64,000 nt of DNA from Ciona savignyi (lineage: Eukaryota; Chordata; Ascidiacea; Phlebobranchia; Cionidae), in NCBI GenBank assembly GCA_000149265.1, contig CH003320.1:31328-95327 (forward strand), in the 5' to 3' direction. The stretch's first letter is position 1. Each line of letters opens with the position of its first letter. Under the pieces are notes generated by a model. That model made no database searches. It saw only the letters and a list, made by a program, of their open reading frames with translations, and was not told the origin of the DNA. Below, one piece after another: positions 1-17,000 of the stretch. Made by a program: the position numbers and the translations under genes.

Positions 1-5108
<5,108 letters not shown>

Positions 5109-6127
5109 TATACTTTACCCGCCTTGAACGATAAAATGTACTTTCGGGGCAAACCAAGTGAGCGTAATACCTGAATAACGATGTTGTATGAAGTTTACTT
5201 GCTAATTAATCTATCGAAAATCCAAACAACAGTTAACAAACTGCATGCGGAGTTTCCAGGTTTCTATGGACGCTGCGATTTTATAACAATAGTCCTCTAA
5301 CGCCCCAATGTGGTTTATATCGGTCATTAGTCCCCTATCGCAACCTGCTTTAATAAATACAACAATGGATTGCTTTAATAAATACAGGGATTAAAAATTA
5401 CATCGTGTACCATTAATTGAAATATTATGATAAAAAATGTATCGTTCATGATTATTTGAAATTTAAATTGATAAAAAAGGAATAAAAATTGTGAAATGAA
5501 CTTGATGTTGCAAGAATAACAACGGCTATTAAATATTTGTTGAAAGTGTTCAACTGCATTGCTCAATGAGGTTACCAACATTTATTAAGAAGGCCTTAAT
5601 TAGCATGTGGTCAGATGTATTTTACACTTTGCCCTGTGCATTTTGTTTCTGTTCATTGATTGAATTGCTTCCTTAGTAAAAGGAACAGGCTACGCATCTC
5701 CGCTACAGCCTTCCCGGGCACTTCTGTTTCCGATCCCCGTTAAAGCGCAGGCTTTAGTGCATTAATCTGCAAGACATCCAGAAAAAAAGAATGTTATCAA
5801 TAGCAATTAAACGAACAAGAAAGAAATTATACACAACTTAATTGATAGTGCGAGGGCGCGGAGGCTTAATTGGATATAATTGTAAAGCACGATCGGTGAT
5901 TATAGCTTAAACGGCAACCGTATAGTACGGTTAAGAAATTACGACGTTTAAATAGCATCAACATTTCAGTTGCCTACAAACCTATATATCAGATTTAGCA
6001 TTTAGTACATTTGAAACAGAACGAATGTTAGGAGTTAGGAGTCTTTACTAAAACTAGCCAGCTCTAACTTGACTTCTCAATTATTGTCGCAAGGCATTAG
6101 GTACTTTGTATCATATAAATTAGTAAA
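5109..6127. other. Divergent intergenic region, WDR49-like / membrane microprotein A
   Basis: About 1 kb between divergent start codons. It must hold the promoters of both flanking genes, but I see no convincing TATA box or factor site. A direct repeat of about 16 bp (TGCTTTAATAAATACA) occurs near 5348 and 5372. Nothing else is recognisable. Confidence 0.4.
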
Positions 6128-7157
6128 ATGAACGGTGAACCGAAATACGATCAAAATACATTTCAGTTTACTTTCGGTAAACTTTTGGACAAAAACGCTT
6201 TCGGGTATCTCTTGGTTGGATATGCGTTCTGCATATTTGGAGCCATTGCAGCCATAGCATATAAGTTAAAAGGTAAGATTCAAAGAAAAAGAAATGCTTC
6301 ACTTAAATTACGCTAGTGATACAGACGTGAAATACGATTAAGAGAACCGCCATTATGTAACAGGCAGTCGATGTTAGCACAATGGCGAATTTCATTTTCT
6401 CTGTAGTGCCCGTAATTAGTATATAGTAAAACAACATAGGCTGCATGTATATATTTTTTAAATGTAATATGCCTACATCAACTTACGTAAAATATATTTC
6501 ATGCAGGTTACAACAAGCCGCAACCTAAATTTTCCCAAATGGTGAATACATGGGAACCAAAGAATAAATCGTTATTGCGAAACCGTGAGTTACGAGCAAT
6601 ATAGAGCTATTGTGTTTAGCTTCGTATATATAAGTTATAATATAAACCTGAAATATTGTCAAGGGTGTGATTGATTTGTATATGATAGCCATTAAAGCTA
6701 AGGCAATAATTAATGCAATTTCCTTTGGATGGTCGCATTTATTCTTAAATAAACTTACTATCATTGTTAACAGTAAAATCAAAACCGACTTCCAATGGAG
6801 ACAGCGAAATAAAGGAGAATGGGTAAGATATGAAAATGCTGATGCTGAGTAAAATACACAATGACTATGAAACTGCACATTCGAAGTTTCAATGCTGTAT
6901 TATCGGCGGTATTTTAACTGACTTATAGCAAATCGTATAGTGACATGTGATTTTACCATTTGTTTCGTAAAAAAATTAAAACCCAAACTTCTTGTGTCAT
7001 TGTTTAAACCACACTTTTTCATACAGTTCGAAGAACGAAACGGAACAAGATAAAGCCACTCGGCAAACTAAAGAAAACCCGAAAACAAAATGAAAATTGC
7101 AAATTAATTATATGCTTGTTGTATGTAAAATGGCTGGGTGTTGTTATAGATGTATAG
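6128..7157 (+). CDS. Small single-pass membrane protein A (tandem pair)
   Basis: Proposed exons are 6128-6272, 6507-6584 and 7027-7157, which are in phase and give about 117 aa. Residues about 1-26 are soluble (FTFGKLLDKNAFGY). They are followed by a hydrophobic helix (LLVGYAFCIFGAIAAIAYKL) and a basic stretch. Exon 2 begins GYNKPQPKF. Exon 3 is very basic (RRTKRNKIKPLGKLKKTRK). The next gene downstream repeats the exon 1 pattern F..TFG.LL.KN.F.Y.L.GYA.CI with the same intron phase, so the two are paralogues. If intron 2 is retained, the frame stops at 6604 instead. An AATAAA at 7174-7179 just after the exon 3 stop supports the three-exon form. I do not recognise the family and assign no function. 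Confidence 0.55.
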
Positions 7158-7779
7158 TACGGTGAAATCTTAAAATAAAATCTTTGTGTCACAAAAAGTG
7201 TTATAATATTCTATACAAAACAGCAACAAACGTTGTTTAGGATACAGAAGAGGAATGTTTTGTGATTAACGACGTAGTGTTGTAAAACAGAGAGTTAAAT
7301 CTTCTTATTTTAGGTTATCCCTCCTAATACAGTTTAAGTTTTCTCACATAAGCCGTTATATGCCTAGATGAGAAGCGGCAGTAATTTGAAACAGCTGTTT
7401 CCTTTTCCTTATTGTATGACTGCAGCCGTCGAAAACTGAATAAGCCGTATATGGAATCCTTACAAGTTGGATAATCATGAGAGCTCATAAAGTCAATTAA
7501 GTCAACTCGGCTCATATTTTATTCACAGCAAAAATTTTAGACCTAGGCAGTTCACGTGTGGACTAACAGAATATACCAAGAACGCCGTTCGTTTTGTTTA
7601 GATAACCAGCTACGCCTAACTATATATCTGCAGTTGTTTTAGCAGTCGCTGAACTGGCTGAAATAAAGTGTGTGAGCATACGTGATTTGTGTTAACCTGT
7701 AGGCCTATAAAATATTGTAAAACGCTTAGGTCTGTTTTCAGGCAATATTTGATTGTTCATTTGTTAACAAAAAAAGTAT
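7158..7779. other. Spacer between the tandem microprotein genes
   Basis: About 620 bp of AT-rich sequence between the paralogues, with a poly(A) signal near its start. It presumably contains the promoter of gene B. No other recognisable feature. Confidence 0.35.
7174..7179 (+). terminator. Poly(A) signal of microprotein A
   Basis: AATAAA lies 17 bases after the proposed stop codon of the upstream small gene. Confidence 0.5.
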
Positions 7780-8828
7780 ATGGATCCGGGAGAGGAAAAT
7801 CCTACTTATTTCGATGAATCTTTTAAATCTACCTTTGGATCTTTGCTGTCAAAGAATTATTTTGCGTACATTCTCTTTGGATATGCGGGATGTATTATAA
7901 CAGTGATTCTGTTTGTAATATGGAGAATGCGAGGTATGGTACAGCTTTATGTTGGCTAGACTCGACTATGTTTTTTGGTATCCAGTAGTCTAATCTTAAC
8001 TGTTTGACGTCAGTATTCGTTGTTTTTGTTTTATAATCCAGATGTATAAATATTTAAAACGGTGTCCATGGTATTGTTTGGCCTAAATTAGCGTTCAACA
8101 GGACACAAAATTTGTCCGGCCGGTTGGTTTTGCGGTTAAGTGCGTCGCCTCTTAATCGAAAGGTTGTAGGTGCAAAACTGCTCGCTAGCAAGTCAATTGT
8201 GTCCTTGGGCAAGGCACTTCACGGACATTGCCTGAACCCAGCGGATTAGTGGTTTCTACCAAATTGAAGGAATGTGTATATCATATACAACACACTGCAA
8301 TAGCTCCGGTAACCCGACAATAAGCGCGAGGTGTTTTGACGATTGCCCGTGTGTTAACCCCCTTGGTTTTCCCATTCACGAGGATAAACATGAATATCCT
8401 ATCCTATCCTTAACAAGAAAGCAAATGTTTGCGATTTTTTTCGTTTTAAACAGCAATATGTGACGATGTTACTTTAACAGACTACAACCGACCCGACCCG
8501 AGCTTAATGGAATACATTGATGACGAACCCCGACAAAGGCCGACAAGGGCAAACAGGCACCAAAGTGAGTATTCAACACATTAGTTAAATTAGCAATAAT
8601 ATCGTACTTTATAATCACGTTTTAATTGCTAAATCACATAAAAAGACCAAGACCACACTCCCTAAACCCAAAAGGTTGAATGATAGCTTCAGTAAATATC
8701 AAATCTCTAAATATTGTGCGTAGTTTTGTCTATAACTTATATAACTTATCATATGGCAGGCAATTTTACAATGTTAAACACGTCAATAGGTTTTAAACCC
8801 AGCTGTAGAGGAAAATTTAAGAATTTAG
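7780..8828 (+). CDS. Small single-pass membrane protein B (paralogue of A)
   Basis: Exon 1 is 7780-7933 and encodes an acidic start, then FGSLLSKNYFAYILFGYAGC, then a hydrophobic helix ending VIWRMR. Exon 2 is 8481-8564 and starts DYNRPDPSLMEYIDDEPRQR. A short exon 3 at 8803-8828 (TVEENLRI, stop) closes the phase at 87 aa. Exons 1 and 2 match gene A in phase and layout: both end exon 1 in phase 1, and exon 2 opens with YN, K or R, P, x, P. The C-terminus is uncertain, because reading through the exon 2 donor would stop at 8583. A SINE sits in intron 1. A diverged inverted copy of the exon 2 acceptor region lies at 12975-13045. Function unknown; a membrane-anchored microprotein with an acidic tail. 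Confidence 0.55.
8114..8411 (+). repeat. tRNA-headed SINE in microprotein B intron 1
   Basis: Plus-orientation copy. The tRNA-like head CCGGCCGGTTGGTTTTGCGG starts near 8115, followed by the body with the AATAGCTCCGGTAACCCGAC block, and it ends in ATCCTATCCTATCCTTA. A good match to the other full-length copies here. Confidence 0.85.
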
Positions 8829-9089
8829 TTTTATTACATTACCTTTTCCCTCCAAATCACAATAACGACACGAAAATATGTAAGTTGTAACACAACGACC
8901 GAAAGTAACTTTAAAGGAAAGTGGAAAATTGAGCATTTAAAAAGAAAAATAAATGCTGCAAAACCCAAATAAATATTTTAATTCTACTTACACAACCAGG
9001 GTTAAAGTTTCTTTTACGAATATTGTTTGTTTACCTTGTAAGTAAGCAGTCTGAGTTTCTAAAGTGGATAACACGACTTTGGTGTAAAC

Positions 9090-12000
9090 ATGAATCCTGT
9101 TATATACATCCTTGCTGCAACGATAGTTGCAGTTTTATTATGGTTTGTTACAAGGGAAGGCAGTAAAAATCCGCGTGCAAATCAAGGTAAGGGGACGGAG
9201 GCAAATGAAAGTGCACAAAAAATTAGAATAGCTAAAAGCTAAGAGTAATCAAAAAATCTAAACCTTTATTCCTAAATAATAATGACCAAATTACTGTTTT
9301 TATTGTTTAGTCATTTTAATAATTAGACATTCGATTGTACAAACATATTAAGAGTAGTAAAACATTATTAAGAGTAGTAAAACATTAAAATAAAAAAAAA
9401 CTATCTTGAATCGATCAACCCTTTACACCATTCACCCGTTATCGACTCGCAAACCCTGTTTGACAATTTACTAATGGTATAAATCCATCCTCTTCTGTTC
9501 TTAATTAGTGTGACCATTATTAAATTTGATAATGAATGTTAATGTCATACTTTTGCCTCCTGGTCTTAAATATTTATATAAATTCAAATTATTGTGTTCT
9601 AATCCATTGTTGTTGCGCATATTTTTGACAAAACTAATAAATGATTCTTCGTAATGTTAAATTTGGTTTATCTGAAATATCTCTGTCCTTAGCCCAAGCA
9701 CGAGCAGGTCCTGTGGAAAGAGCGGAAACTGTGGGTGGCGTCCGCAGAAGAAGACGAGATGGTAGGGGGAGAAACCAACAAGAAGTCGAAAGGTATACTT
9801 TTAGATTTCACAGAATTGTTTTAATTGAATAATTTATCATTCATGGCTGACCAGTACGTTTGCATTAGTGAGTTATTTTTAGTTGATTATTTAAGAATTG
9901 TTTTGTACCCATGATTGAAATTGTTGTAGAAATTGGGTTGGATAGATGTGTCTTGATTGATAGGGAAATTCACATGAACAGATTTGTTCATTGTTTAGTG
10001 TCTATCTTATGTGCATTAGAAGATGTTCTTTAAATCTATAGTTTGATAAAATGCTGAAGCTACTGAGTTGGTAAAGCTGTTACTGTGTGTCACAATAGGA
10101 TAGGATAGGATGTTCATGTTTATCCCCGTGAATGGGAAAACCAAGGAGGTTAACACACGGGCAATCGTCAGGTCAACTCGCGCCCACCGTCGGGTTACCG
10201 GAGCTATTGCAGTGTGTTGTGTATGATTTACACGTTTCTTTAATTTAGTAGAACCCATTAATCCGCTGGGTCCAGGCAATGTCCGTAAAGTGCCTTGGCC
10301 AAGGACACAACTGACCAACTAGCAACCAGTTTCGCACCTGCAACGTTTCGATTGAAAGGTGACGCACTTAACCGCTAGACCAACCGGGCCGGAAGTAAGT
10401 CATAAACGCATTACGAATTGTGACAGAGACTTAGAACTGTAGAAGATAAGTTTTATTTTTTACATAACAACTGTAGAAGAAAAGCTACCTTTTTCTAAAC
10501 CTATTATTATTTTATTCAGTTAGTACAGAATTGACATCATTCTACTAAATGTAACTTTTTAGTTTTCACATTTAAAATTTGTTATCAGGCAACGCGAAGA
10601 GGAGGTCCTGGATGAAAGTGGATCAGAAGGTGAAGCTCTTCCTCCTGCTCCGGTTGCTGGGGAGGGGAAGATGGGAGCCAAGAAGCTGAGGAAGTTGCAG
10701 GAGAAGGAGGAAAGGAGGCAAATGCGACAAGAGATGGAGATAGAGAGAGCGGAAAGGAAACGAGAGCAAGCTGAAAAGGAGGCGATGCAGAAGAAACTCG
10801 ATGAATTAAAGAAAATTGAAGAGGAAAAAAAGGTAATGTTAGTTTATATATTTTGATGATTGATAAACCAATGACGTTAGGACAGATTAACAATGTAATA
10901 CAACCTATAGGACTGCTCCATCAGGAATCATACCTCTAAAACACCCTGACATCTAAACAAATTGAAAGTGTTGGTTAACTACTACAACGATTGTTGTTGT
11001 CCACTATATTCCATCTGTCCACCGTTGCCGTTTATCATTAACTACTACTTGTTTTTGCAGGCGGAAGAAGAGAAAAAGATCCAGGAAGAAAAGGAGAGGA
11101 AAGAGCATGAGGAATATCTCAAATTAAAAGAAATGTTTTCAGTTGATGATGAGGGCCAAGCTGCTATCACCTCTGAGGAACAAAGCCAGAATTTACTTCA
11201 AGAATTTGTTCAATACATTAAGGTAGTTGTGGAATACCATTTCCTAATATAATATGATGTAGGATATCGATTTGTATATTAACAGTGTTGTGAATCCTGA
11301 CCCTCATGGTAATATTAACGAAAGCCTGTATCTATTATGTATCACAATAAAGATTTTGCCAAATGTTTTAGTTACCGGTATTTTTGGAAATATTGTCATT
11401 CAATCGTATTTACAGTGATATTATTGTATAATTCATAATTTTTTATTAAAAAGTTGTAATTATTTAATACCGGTACATTTTAACTAGGACACAAAAGTGG
11501 TGTTACTAGAAGATCTGGCCTCACATTTCGGCATGAGGACGCAACAAGCAATTGACAGAGTGCACGATATGCTGAAAGATGAAATTATTACCGGTAATTT
11601 AGAGTCTTGTGTTATATTTTGGTGTATTTAAAATGTATGAATGGTTTTGCAGTGACTGACAAAAAGCATTGATTTGTTACTTATTAAAACATATTCTTAA
11701 CACCAAATGTTAAGCAAGATACTGTTTAGGCTATATTACGCTTTGCAAATAACAAAAACATTTAGAAGCCAAATTTCAAAAACATTTACGAAGCCACTGG
11801 GAAATAGTGCAATAAACTAGCAGTGCTTTTAACTAAGCAATTATAACATAGGGAATGTGCTGTAATAAGAAATAAGTAAAATCTAACCTAGGTTAATAAA
11901 CCAAACATTTTAATAAATTTTAACACTACCAGTATTGACAATAAGTTTGACAGATTAGTCTGGTGGTTTGGTGAGTAGCCTTTCAGCAGAAGGGTTGGTC

Positions 12001-12487
12001 GCAAGCTGGACAGTTGTGTTTTTGGGCAGGTCATTTACTTGCCTAACGGCCAGCGGATTAATGGGTTCTAGGGGTTCTACTAAATTCTGAATCATACCCA
12101 CTCTGGTGACCCGACAGTGGGCACGAGGTAATCTGACGATTGCCCAGGTGTTAACCCCCTTGGTTTTCCCATTCCATGGGGAAAAAACATGAATATCCTA
12201 TCCTATCCTATTGTGACACACAGTAACAGCTTATCATATATCCTATAATTTTTTTATTTGACACTTGATCTGATTGCCCTATTTCCTTTTTTTATAATAT
12301 AGAGTTGTTTATTGCAGGTGTGATTGATGACCGTGGAAAATTTATTTACATTTCTATGGATGAACTAAAATCAGTTGCGAAATTTGTAGAACAGAGAGGC
12401 CGCATTTCAATATCGGAACTTGCCCAAGCCAGTAACTCGCTTATCAATTTAAAACCGGAGAAAACGTTGACATTGTCAAAGGCATGA
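9090..12487 (+). CDS. DDRGK1: DDRGK domain-containing protein 1 (UFM1 E3-complex adaptor)
   Basis: Six exons (9090-9186, 9693-9792, 10589-10832, 11061-11222, 11488-11593, 12318-12487) give 292 aa, against about 314 in human. The protein starts [20 protein letters not shown], an N-terminal ER membrane anchor. Next come an Arg-rich stretch, an acidic linker, and a long charged coiled coil opening [16 protein letters not shown]. The C-terminal winged-helix (PCI-like) region carries [20 protein letters not shown] and the family signature [12 protein letters not shown]. It ends with [14 protein letters not shown]. In animals DDRGK1 anchors UFL1 at the ER, acting in UFMylation, ER-phagy and ribosome quality control. 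The coding path is unbroken. Inverted SINE copies lie in introns 2 and 5. Confidence 0.97.
9347..9386. repeat. Perfect 20-bp tandem duplication in DDRGK1 intron 1
   Basis: The unit ATTAAGAGTAGTAAAACATT occurs twice, head to tail, at 9347-9366 and 9367-9386. Confidence 0.9.
10076..10393 (-). repeat. tRNA-headed SINE in DDRGK1 intron 2, with extended 3' tail
   Basis: Minus-orientation, near full-length copy. Beyond the TATCC repeats it carries an extra tail (GCTGTTACTGTGTGTCACAA on the plus strand, from 10076). The same tail follows the opposite-orientation copy in intron 5 of this gene. Confidence 0.85.
11954..12230 (+). repeat. Degenerate tRNA-headed SINE in DDRGK1 intron 5, with extended 3' tail
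   Basis: Plus-orientation, internally shortened copy ending TATCCTATCCTA. It is followed by TTGTGACACACAGTAACAGC, the reverse complement of the tail on the intron 2 copy. The two copies are in inverted orientation around exons 3-5. Confidence 0.8.
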
Positions 12488-14087
12488 AATTATTTCGTAA
12501 ATAATTGCATGGTACAATTATTTTTAGTAATACGGTTAAAAGAGATTTGTTTTTTAAAAAAAAATATGTCTGTCTGTATTTCATAGCAGATTTGACTTAT
12601 TCCAAATGGTATTTATTAGTCATTAAATTTAAGTAATCTGCTGGTGGTGTTTGTGGCAAATAATGTTTTGTATTATTATGAATACAATTTGTAAGTGCAA
12701 TATTCATTTTGTTTTGTTTTTTTATATCAAGGCATATTTTTACAAGGTCAAAAGATTTGTGCGGGTAATAGATTAAAAGTCATGTGACCCTAATGCAGCA
12801 GCTAAGAAGTAACATGTTTGGTAAAGAAACCTGCAATGGTACTGGGAAGATGCAGTTTGCATTTAAAGTCATTGTGACCCTCAACATTTAAACCTGCAAA
12901 CTTCATGTGTTTTAAAAAAAAAATGAGCCCGGATAGTACCAATATCGAATAACTACAAAAAAGTGGCCGAAATAACCAAATATTCCTTTAAGCTTGGGTC
13001 GGTCGTAGTCAGTTAAAGTAACAATGTCACATATTGCTGTTTAAAGCCACTTTTTTGTCACTATATTCGAAATTATTATGTGCGAGTCACAAATAATGGA
13101 TATTTGATCTTTAATGTTTTGATTGTTACCGGTGGTGATTATAAATAAACTAAAAAATCTTTTCCACTAACCATATGGACAACATAACTTTTCTGTTTTA
13201 ATATTTAAAAAAGTTTGTCTGATTCTAGAACACCGTTAACTAAGAAAGGCAAAAAAACTTAATATTAAACAGTGAAATGCATCCGGAAGTAAACTCAATG
13301 TTTAGTCTGGTGAATGTATCACTTCACTTGTGCACTATTTTGTAATTATATATAATAAATACATTGTTATGATTTGTTAAATCCAATATTACAATCATTT
13401 CAAACAATTTCTGCTATTTCCTACCACAGGACAGTTTAGATGCCATGATTATTTAAAGGAGGTACCATCAAGCAACTATAGGAGCGAACCAACCCCCCCA
13501 ATTAACTGTGGCCATACTATTTAAACCAACTGTAGAAAAAATGACACAAGATTTGCAGAACAATGTATTATATGCCCCACATTAAACAGTGATTATTTGC
13601 ATTGAAAAGAATCTCAGCCTTAGTGTCTTTTTAATTACTCAAGATTATTGAAACATAAAAACACATTCATTATTTTATGTTGCAAAAACAAATCTATAGT
13701 ACTAGCCAAAGACTTGTTTTTACTAGACAATTCTAAACTAGTAAATCTCGATTCTATAAATGTTTAGATAAATACTAGGGCAGCTACTAAGCCATCACAG
13801 TGAACATTGAATTTACCATCATAATTATTCAAAGGCTTGGTAAACAATTTATATGTAGTTTTAAACGATATTTTCAACAAGTGATTGCAATTTACAACAG
13901 AGTTAACTTATGGTGCCGGTGTCTAAACAATTGGACAGGTGCGGCATGTTCAAAATCAATGTGATCAACAGAGGACAATTAAAATACAGAATGGAACAGT
14001 AAACAAATACCACCTCTAAGAAAATATGTGAAACGAGTCAAGACAAAGATTGTAATGCAAGATTCTACCATTCTATGACACCTAGTG
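12488..14087. other. Convergent 3' intergenic region, DDRGK1 / ZRANB1
   Basis: About 1.6 kb between the two stop codons, presumably both 3' UTRs plus spacer. It holds an AATAAA on the plus strand near 13144 and a hairpin-like inverted-repeat segment at about 12942-13078, listed separately. No gene is seen here. Confidence 0.5.
12942..13078. repeat. Inverted-repeat segment carrying an exon 2 copy of microprotein B
   Basis: The ends are imperfect inverted repeats: ATCGAATAACTACAAAAAAG on the left and a partly complementary CTTTTTTGTCACTATATTCGAA on the right, with GGCC/GCCAC inside them. Between them, 12975-13045 read on the minus strand aligns to 8445-8510, which covers the 3' end of intron 1 and the start of exon 2 of the upstream small membrane protein gene. 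By eye there are only a handful of mismatches and one gap of about 5 bases. It looks like a MITE-like segment that contains a gene fragment, or a repeat from which that exon acceptor came. Confidence 0.65.
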
Positions 14088-17000
14088 TCAGTCCTCATCA
14101 TCAGAGTGGTGATTTTCACCAAGTACCCGGAAAGACAAATGACGATAATGGTCGAGCCAGTCGTCCAACAATCTGGTGACAGAGGGAGGACGTTTTCCCA
14201 GCCGCTGCCTAGCAACCAACCAACCTTCATCTGTGACATGACAATCAAGCCATTCTTTAAGGATCTCAGTTCTCTGTTCTTCATTCACTCCCTGATGCAT
14301 ACAAAACTAAATTAGAGTGCGAAGATCATTTTAGTGGATTTTAAGAGGATGTGTTATTTTAGAAATTTGTAACGATAAACACTTATGTATTTTATAATGT
14401 TGTCCAGAAGTTAAAGTGGATCTTTAATCAGTTAAACAACTTGTATTTGAGAAAAAAAAAACACCATATCTTTCGGAGCCCTTTTATTTGTGAACATGTT
14501 ATGCACATTTACAAAATTCAATTTTCTGCTAAAAATAAACAGTACAACCCTCAATACTTCAGTGGAAGATAAACCAACAATTATACCTGTCCTCTCGCTG
14601 TGAAGTGGATCGGCAAAACTTTTCCATCGCTATCCACAAGTGGAAGATGCTTAATAGTGTTGTACGTCTGATTTCTATGTTGCGCTCCAGCACAAATGTC
14701 CTGTGAAGTGGTTATCATTATCAAGGTAAAATTGTAAAGATTTAATTAATAGCCAAGAAATTACTTTAACTTGTCTTTTACCGACATAGTCTATAAAATG
14801 ATATTTAATAGTAAGAAGTTGTTCAATGGTGTTAAAAATATTTTTTTGTGGATAAGAAAGATGAAAGTCGTATATTCAATAAAAAGTTACAACTTTTGGG
14901 GAATCACCCTGAGTGGTTGACTACAATTTAACTTGTGAACACTTTTTGATTACTTAATGTAACAAGGATCTAAACAAATCTATTGAGGTTTCCTTGGGAA
15001 TTTTTTTCTGATTAATGATAAATAAAACGGTCATTTTTAAAATTGAATTTTGTATACATTCTTTTCACTTGGCGAAAAGCGATATGCAATTAATTTAAAA
15101 CAAAAATATTTATAGATATCATTTTATAGATTTAAGTAAACAATGAAATGGTATTTGAAAACTCATGATTAACCCTTTAGAAACGAGATTGTTTTTGCGT
15201 AGTTTGCGCGTTTTGACCGAGTCCGCTTTGTAGTGCTCTAGCGCCTCTCGTGTTATAGTTAGAACAAAATGTTCAACACTAGAGTTGTTCGAAATAAAAT
15301 TTCCAAAATTTCTGAAATTTTTATTTTTTGATGACGTCACTACTTGGGGGTCCACGTCATATTCTTTCTTATACAATGTTATAGTTTTTGATCTGTTTAC
15401 AATACAGCCTAACATATTTTTACAAAGTTACTCAGAAACAAATTTCCTACAATTATATTATAATTTTGGTTTGATGACGTCATCAAAATATTATTACGTC
15501 ACTGATTTCATGTTACAGGTCCACCCATGCCAAATATTTTTTTTTTTTTATTATAAAAAATGTTAGAATAGAAATTTAGATTGCTATTAAGTCCATATTG
15601 CTTTATCTTACTACTTTTTCCTTAAAATAAACTATAAATGAAGGGTTTGAACCAAATTGTGGACTATAACCTTAAAGATACTCAAAACCCCCCAAAAATG
15701 AAAAAAAAAACTGGTAAGATCACATTCGGGACATCCCAAGAAGCGAAACTGATTCTACTGCCATAGAGACATTAAATGAAACAAACCTTTTGAGCGTAGT
15801 ATTAAAAAAACGTTTTTTTGTGATAATTTTCCCTCAAAATTACACCAAAAAAAGTCATAAAATTCAACTAAACTTTACTTCAAAATTTCAAATGCAAAGT
15901 TATGTTTATTTTTGCTGTTTTTAAAAGATATATCATATAGCTTTCCAATGAGACCAAACTTTAGCAGTTTCGACAAGAAATGTTGGAGATTTTTCATTTT
16001 GAATGAGCATATGTCAAAAAGGACAAATTTGTTCTTATCGTTTCTAAAGGGTTAAAGGAACACATAATGTATTATTTTTATATTTAAATAAACTTGGTAC
16101 GACAAAATAGGTGTTTAATAATATGTGGTCAACACTCTTGCTACTGTTATTAATTATTTACCTTGTTGTTGTTTTCCATGGTGACTAGTGCAGTGAAATG
16201 ACCACGTGTATAACCTAGCGCTATTGGACTGGTGTAGCAAAATCCCTGGTCCCATAGAAATGGTATATACACACCTAGAAACAAAACAAGGTGCAAATAA
16301 ATAAATTATTTTGATATTTTCATAGGTTATAGTATAAAAATAATTTATTCCAAAATTTAGATGTACTTTCTCCAATATTGTGCTTGTGGGCAAAGCACCT
16401 TGAGAACAGTCTTTTATTACTACATTAAAGTCATGCTTAATATTTAATCTAGTCTATAAAGCTACAAATAGAGTATGACATTTTAAAGTCTAACACTTCC
16501 CAATCTTAACATAAATATACTACTTAATAGCTAAGTGCGGAAATAACAGATCTTTTTCTGATTAGTTAACCGTTATTGAAATCCAAGTATATGCATATCC
16601 ATTGACCGCTTAAATTAGTTATTGATAGAACAGGTAAGGATATTCAGGTTTATACCCGTGAATGGGAAAACCATTGGGGTTTATTGATAGGATAGGTTAG
16701 GATATTCAGGTTTATCCCCGTGAATGGGAAAACCAAGGTGGTTAACTCACGGGCAATCGTCAGATCACCTCGCGCCCACCGTCGGGTTACCGGACATATT
16801 GCAGTGTGTTGTGTATGATAGACACAGTCCTTCAATTTGGTAGAACCCATTAATCCGCTGGGTTCATAATGAAATGAAAATATTTACATGGTGGAACTAT
16901 AAAGCAGTACAAAAATGTTTTGTTAATAATAAATACGAATGTTTAATTCTACAGTTACCTTGAAACTTAGCAAATCCAAGGGTGTCACCTCGGAAACTCT

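Noticed and set aside
10585-10893. Pro/Ser-rich 102-codon minus ORF
   Set aside because: It is the antisense of the Glu/Lys-rich coiled-coil exon of DDRGK1.
15119-15415. Minus-strand ORF shared with 56080-56337 (YKKEYDVD, FRNFGNFISNNSSVEHF)
   Set aside because: It lies within two copies of the piggyBac-like element. Differences between copies look unconstrained, one copy runs into a nested SINE, and no transposase motif is present.
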